A program made the translations under genes and the position numbers. Below the pieces are notes generated by a model. It was not told the origin of the DNA. It saw only the letters and a program-made list of their open reading frames with translations, and searched no databases. 64,000 nucleotides of DNA from UBA7803 sp041690675 (GTDB lineage: Bacteria; Pseudomonadota; Gammaproteobacteria; Pseudomonadales; Azotimanducaceae), in NCBI GenBank assembly GCA_041690675.1, contig JAWLGU010000014.1:1-64000 (forward strand). Direction: 5' to 3'. Shown in pieces: positions 62,407 to 64,000 of this stretch. How positions within the stretch are numbered: position 1 is the first letter of the stretch; every line of letters begins with the position of its first letter.

Positions 62407-62731
62407 GCCGGCGCATGGCCAGGCTGGCCACGGCGATGAGCGCCACGGCGAAGCCGGTCTCCCACAGCGCCATGAATCGCTGATCCGGGGTCACCGCTTC
62501 CAGCACGCCGTGCAGGAAGTAGAGGGTCGCGGCCAGGATAGCGTAGAAGAAGCCGCGGAAGCGGCCCCGCAGCACACCCGGCAGCACCAGCAGCAGGGGC
62601 AGCACCTGAACCACGAACCACAGGGTGTTGGTCACCGGCGACGTCAGGGGCTCGACGAAGAACTGGCGCAGCCCCGTCAGCGCGAACAGCGAGCCGATGA
62701 GTATCAGAGAGGAGAACTGCAGGCCCTTCAT
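62396..62731 (-). CDS. DUF2069 family membrane protein
   Basis: The 111-residue protein has four TM helices in the pattern of DUF2069 (SSLILIGSLFALTGLRQFF, TNTLWFVVQVLPLLLVLPG, GFFYAILAATLYFLHGVLEA, and a final helix). Function is unknown. It overlaps wrbA by four bases and forms the arsC-like, wrbA, DUF2069 cluster that is common in gammaproteobacteria. Confidence 0.9.
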   Translation of the reverse strand: MKGLQFSSLILIGSLFALTGLRQFFVEPLTSPVTNTLWFVVQVLPLLLVLPGVLRGRFRGFFYAILAATLYFLHGVLEAVTPDQRFMALWETGFAVALIAVASLAMRRLNG

Positions 62732-63336
62732 GAGGCGGACCCGGAGAGCTTCGCCGCGACGTCGGCCAGCCGGGCGCCCAAGGCGAAGGCGAGCTGCTTC
62801 TCCGCATCGCTGAGATCGGGGCGCCCGTCGGCCCCGGAGACGTGACTGGCGCCGTACGGCGTGCCGCCGCTGGTGGTCTCGCTCAACCAGCGCTCGCTGT
62901 AGGGAAGCCCCACCAGAACCATACCGTGGTGCAGCAGCGGCATCATCATGGTGAGCAGGGTGGACTCCTGGCCGCCGTGCAGGGATCCCGTGGAGCAGAA
63001 CACCGCCGCCGGCCGGCCCGCCAGGTGGTGGGACAGCCACAGGTCCGCGGTGCCGTCGAGAAAGAACTTGAGCGGCGCGGCCATGTTGCCGAAGCGGGTG
63101 GGCGATCCCAATGCCAGGGCGCTGCATCCGGCCAGGTCGTCCTTGCTGCAGTAGGGGGCGCCCTCGTCGGGGACGGGCGGAACGGTGCGCTCGGTGGCGG
63201 CCGCCACCGGCGGCACCGTGCGCAGGCGCGCCTCGAACCGCCCATGGCTGCGCACGCCGCGGGCCAGATGGCGGGCCAGGTTGGCGGTGCCGCCGGAACG
63301 GCTGTAGTACAGCACCAGGACGTAGGGCTGGCTCAC
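62728..63336 (-). CDS. wrbA: NAD(P)H:quinone oxidoreductase WrbA
   Basis: The 202-residue flavodoxin-like protein binds FMN (LYYSRSGGTANLARHLARG, GSPTRFGNMAAPLKFFLDGT, STGSLHGGQESTLL) and reduces quinones by two electrons, limiting radical formation. The motifs identify the WrbA type rather than common flavodoxins. It starts at GTG, and the arsC-like gene ends immediately upstream, with no bases between the stop codon and the GTG. Confidence 0.94.
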   Translation of the reverse strand: MSQPYVLVLYYSRSGGTANLARHLARGVRSHGRFEARLRTVPPVAAATERTVPPVPDEGAPYCSKDDLAGCSALALGSPTRFGNMAAPLKFFLDGTADLWLSHHLAGRPAAVFCSTGSLHGGQESTLLTMMMPLLHHGMVLVGLPYSERWLSETTSGGTPYGASHVSGADGRPDLSDAEKQLAFALGARLADVAAKLSGSAS

Positions 63337-63687
63337 CTACAGAACGCTCAGCACGTTCTCCGGCGGCCGGCCGAGAGCCGCGCCCTTGTCGGTGACGACT
63401 ATAGGCCGCTCGATGAGGATGGGATGGTCCACCATGGCTTGAATCAGCTCGTCCTCGGAGCGCGCCGGGTCGTCCAGACCGAGCTCGGTGTAGGGCGCTT
63501 CCTTGCGGCGCATCAGCGCTCGGGGCTCGAGACCGAGCTGGGCGAGCAGCCGTTTCAGGGAGACCGCGTCGGGCGGATCCTTCAGGTACTCCACCACCAC
63601 GGGCTGAATGCCGCGCTCCTCGAGCAGCGCCAGGGTCTGCCGGGACTTGGAACAGCGAGGATTGTGATAGATAGTGACTCGGTTCAT
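63337..63687 (-). CDS. ArsC-like thioredoxin-fold protein (YfgD family)
   Basis: The 116-residue protein is of the glutaredoxin-dependent arsenate reductase family, with the nucleophilic Cys in HNPRCSKSRQTL and conserved LIERPIVV. The YfgD branch is usually found beside wrbA, and arsenate reduction has not been shown for all members, so a general redox role is possible. It begins the three-gene operon arsC-like, wrbA, DUF2069. Confidence 0.91.
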   Translation of the reverse strand: MNRVTIYHNPRCSKSRQTLALLEERGIQPVVVEYLKDPPDAVSLKRLLAQLGLEPRALMRRKEAPYTELGLDDPARSEDELIQAMVDHPILIERPIVVTDKGAALGRPPENVLSVL

Positions 63688-63781
63688 GAGGAAGAATGTT
63701 AACGAAGCCTGGGCCGGGCCGCAGCATCTTCATGCGGCCCCGCGATCGTGCGGCGGGCGACCGACTACGAGGAGTGAGGGC

Positions 63782-64000
63782 ATGAGTCACAGCCACCGGT
63801 GGATTCCAACCCGCTTGCGCCTGCTCACGGCGCTGGCCCTGGTCCTGGCGCTCGCGGGTTGCGAGCGGCCGGAGGTTGAGCTGGCCCAGGGCGACGGTGC
63901 CGACTGGGCGCAATGGCAGGGTCAATGGCTGCTGGTCAACTACTGGGCGGAGTGGTGCGCGCCGTGCCGCAAGGAAATCCCCGAGCTCAACCGGCTGCAC
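63782..64000 (+). CDS. TlpA-like thioredoxin lipoprotein (truncated by the window end)
   Basis: The visible 73 residues show a lipoprotein signal peptide (LALVLALAGC lipobox near residue 27) and the start of a thioredoxin domain with WLLVNYWAEWCAPCRKEIPE, the WCAPC redox site. It is a periplasmic or envelope-anchored thiol-disulfide protein of the TlpA/ResA type. GGAGTGAGGG precedes the ATG. The gene runs past the end of the window. Confidence 0.9.
   Translation, partial: MSHSHRWIPTRLRLLTALALVLALAGCERPEVELAQGDGADWAQWQGQWLLVNYWAEWCAPCRKEIPELNRLH

Overview
The window is a 64 kb, GC-rich (clearly above 60 %), densely packed stretch of a gammaproteobacterial chromosome. Markers are groES-groEL, exonuclease I, a MetR regulator, RhlB, a GspA/GspB pair, SixA, and the ArsC-like/WrbA/DUF2069 trio. 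I cannot name the genus; the gene mix and GC content would fit a Chromatiales-, Ectothiorhodospiraceae- or Xanthomonadales-like lineage. A run of exactly 100 N (40466-40565) shows it is a scaffold with one unclosed gap. I saw no tRNA, rRNA, phage, IS element or CRISPR array.

Layout. 1-5.7 kb: groESL, a terminator, a PuuD-type membrane protein, a coiled-coil membrane protein and a GAF/HD-GYP signalling protein. 5.7-9 kb (minus strand): acyltransferase, gspA, gspB. 9-16.5 kb: a lipoprotein metallopeptidase overlapping a DASS anion transporter, sbcB coupled to a betaine-type ABC transporter with a fused binding protein and permease, an unusual response regulator and a ribbon-helix-helix protein. 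16.6-22.1 kb: an AttEFGH-like ABC exporter with a secreted lipocalin-like protein, flanked by two Nudix hydrolases. 22.3-29.7 kb: a REC-PAS-GGDEF-EAL protein, a Cys/Met-type PLP enzyme, an SDR, purC and a probable GnnA/GnnB pair for 3-amino lipid A sugar synthesis. 29.8-36.7 kb: an acyl-CoA region (biotin carboxylase, carboxyltransferase, crotonase, SDR) interrupted by a cytochrome b-like membrane protein and an ECF41-type sigma factor. 36.7-40.4 kb: two methyltransferases, an alpha-toroid protein and a glycosyltransferase. 40.6-47.3 kb: HD protein, metR, PNPOx-like protein, membrane proteins, sixA, a His-rich exported protein, a flavin oxidoreductase and a rhomboid protease. 47.4-52.8 kb (minus strand): argC-aminotransferase-rhlB-nitrilase-hisC. 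52.9-58.3 kb: membrane and hypothetical proteins, an esterase, an MsbA-like exporter and dinB. 58.4-62.4 kb: acyl-CoA racemase, basic protein, propionyl/acetyl-CoA synthetase-like enzyme and ABM monooxygenase. 62.4-64 kb: DUF2069, wrbA, arsC-like and the start of a TlpA-like lipoprotein.

The genes are tightly coupled. Most operon neighbours share 1 to 4 bases (ATGA, GTGA, TTGA or TGATG junctions), and several convergent pairs overlap.

The most notable non-coding signals are two copies of a hairpin element built from 7-bp repeats around a TCGCCAG-N3-CTGGCGA core (32961-33213 and 42637-42752), a 20-bp palindromic tandem repeat around the gap, a MetR-type box overlapping the metR start codon, a 15-bp inverted repeat upstream of the ribbon-helix-helix gene, and an ECF41-like promoter (TGTCACG-N16-CGTC) upstream of the cytochrome b-like/sigma factor pair.
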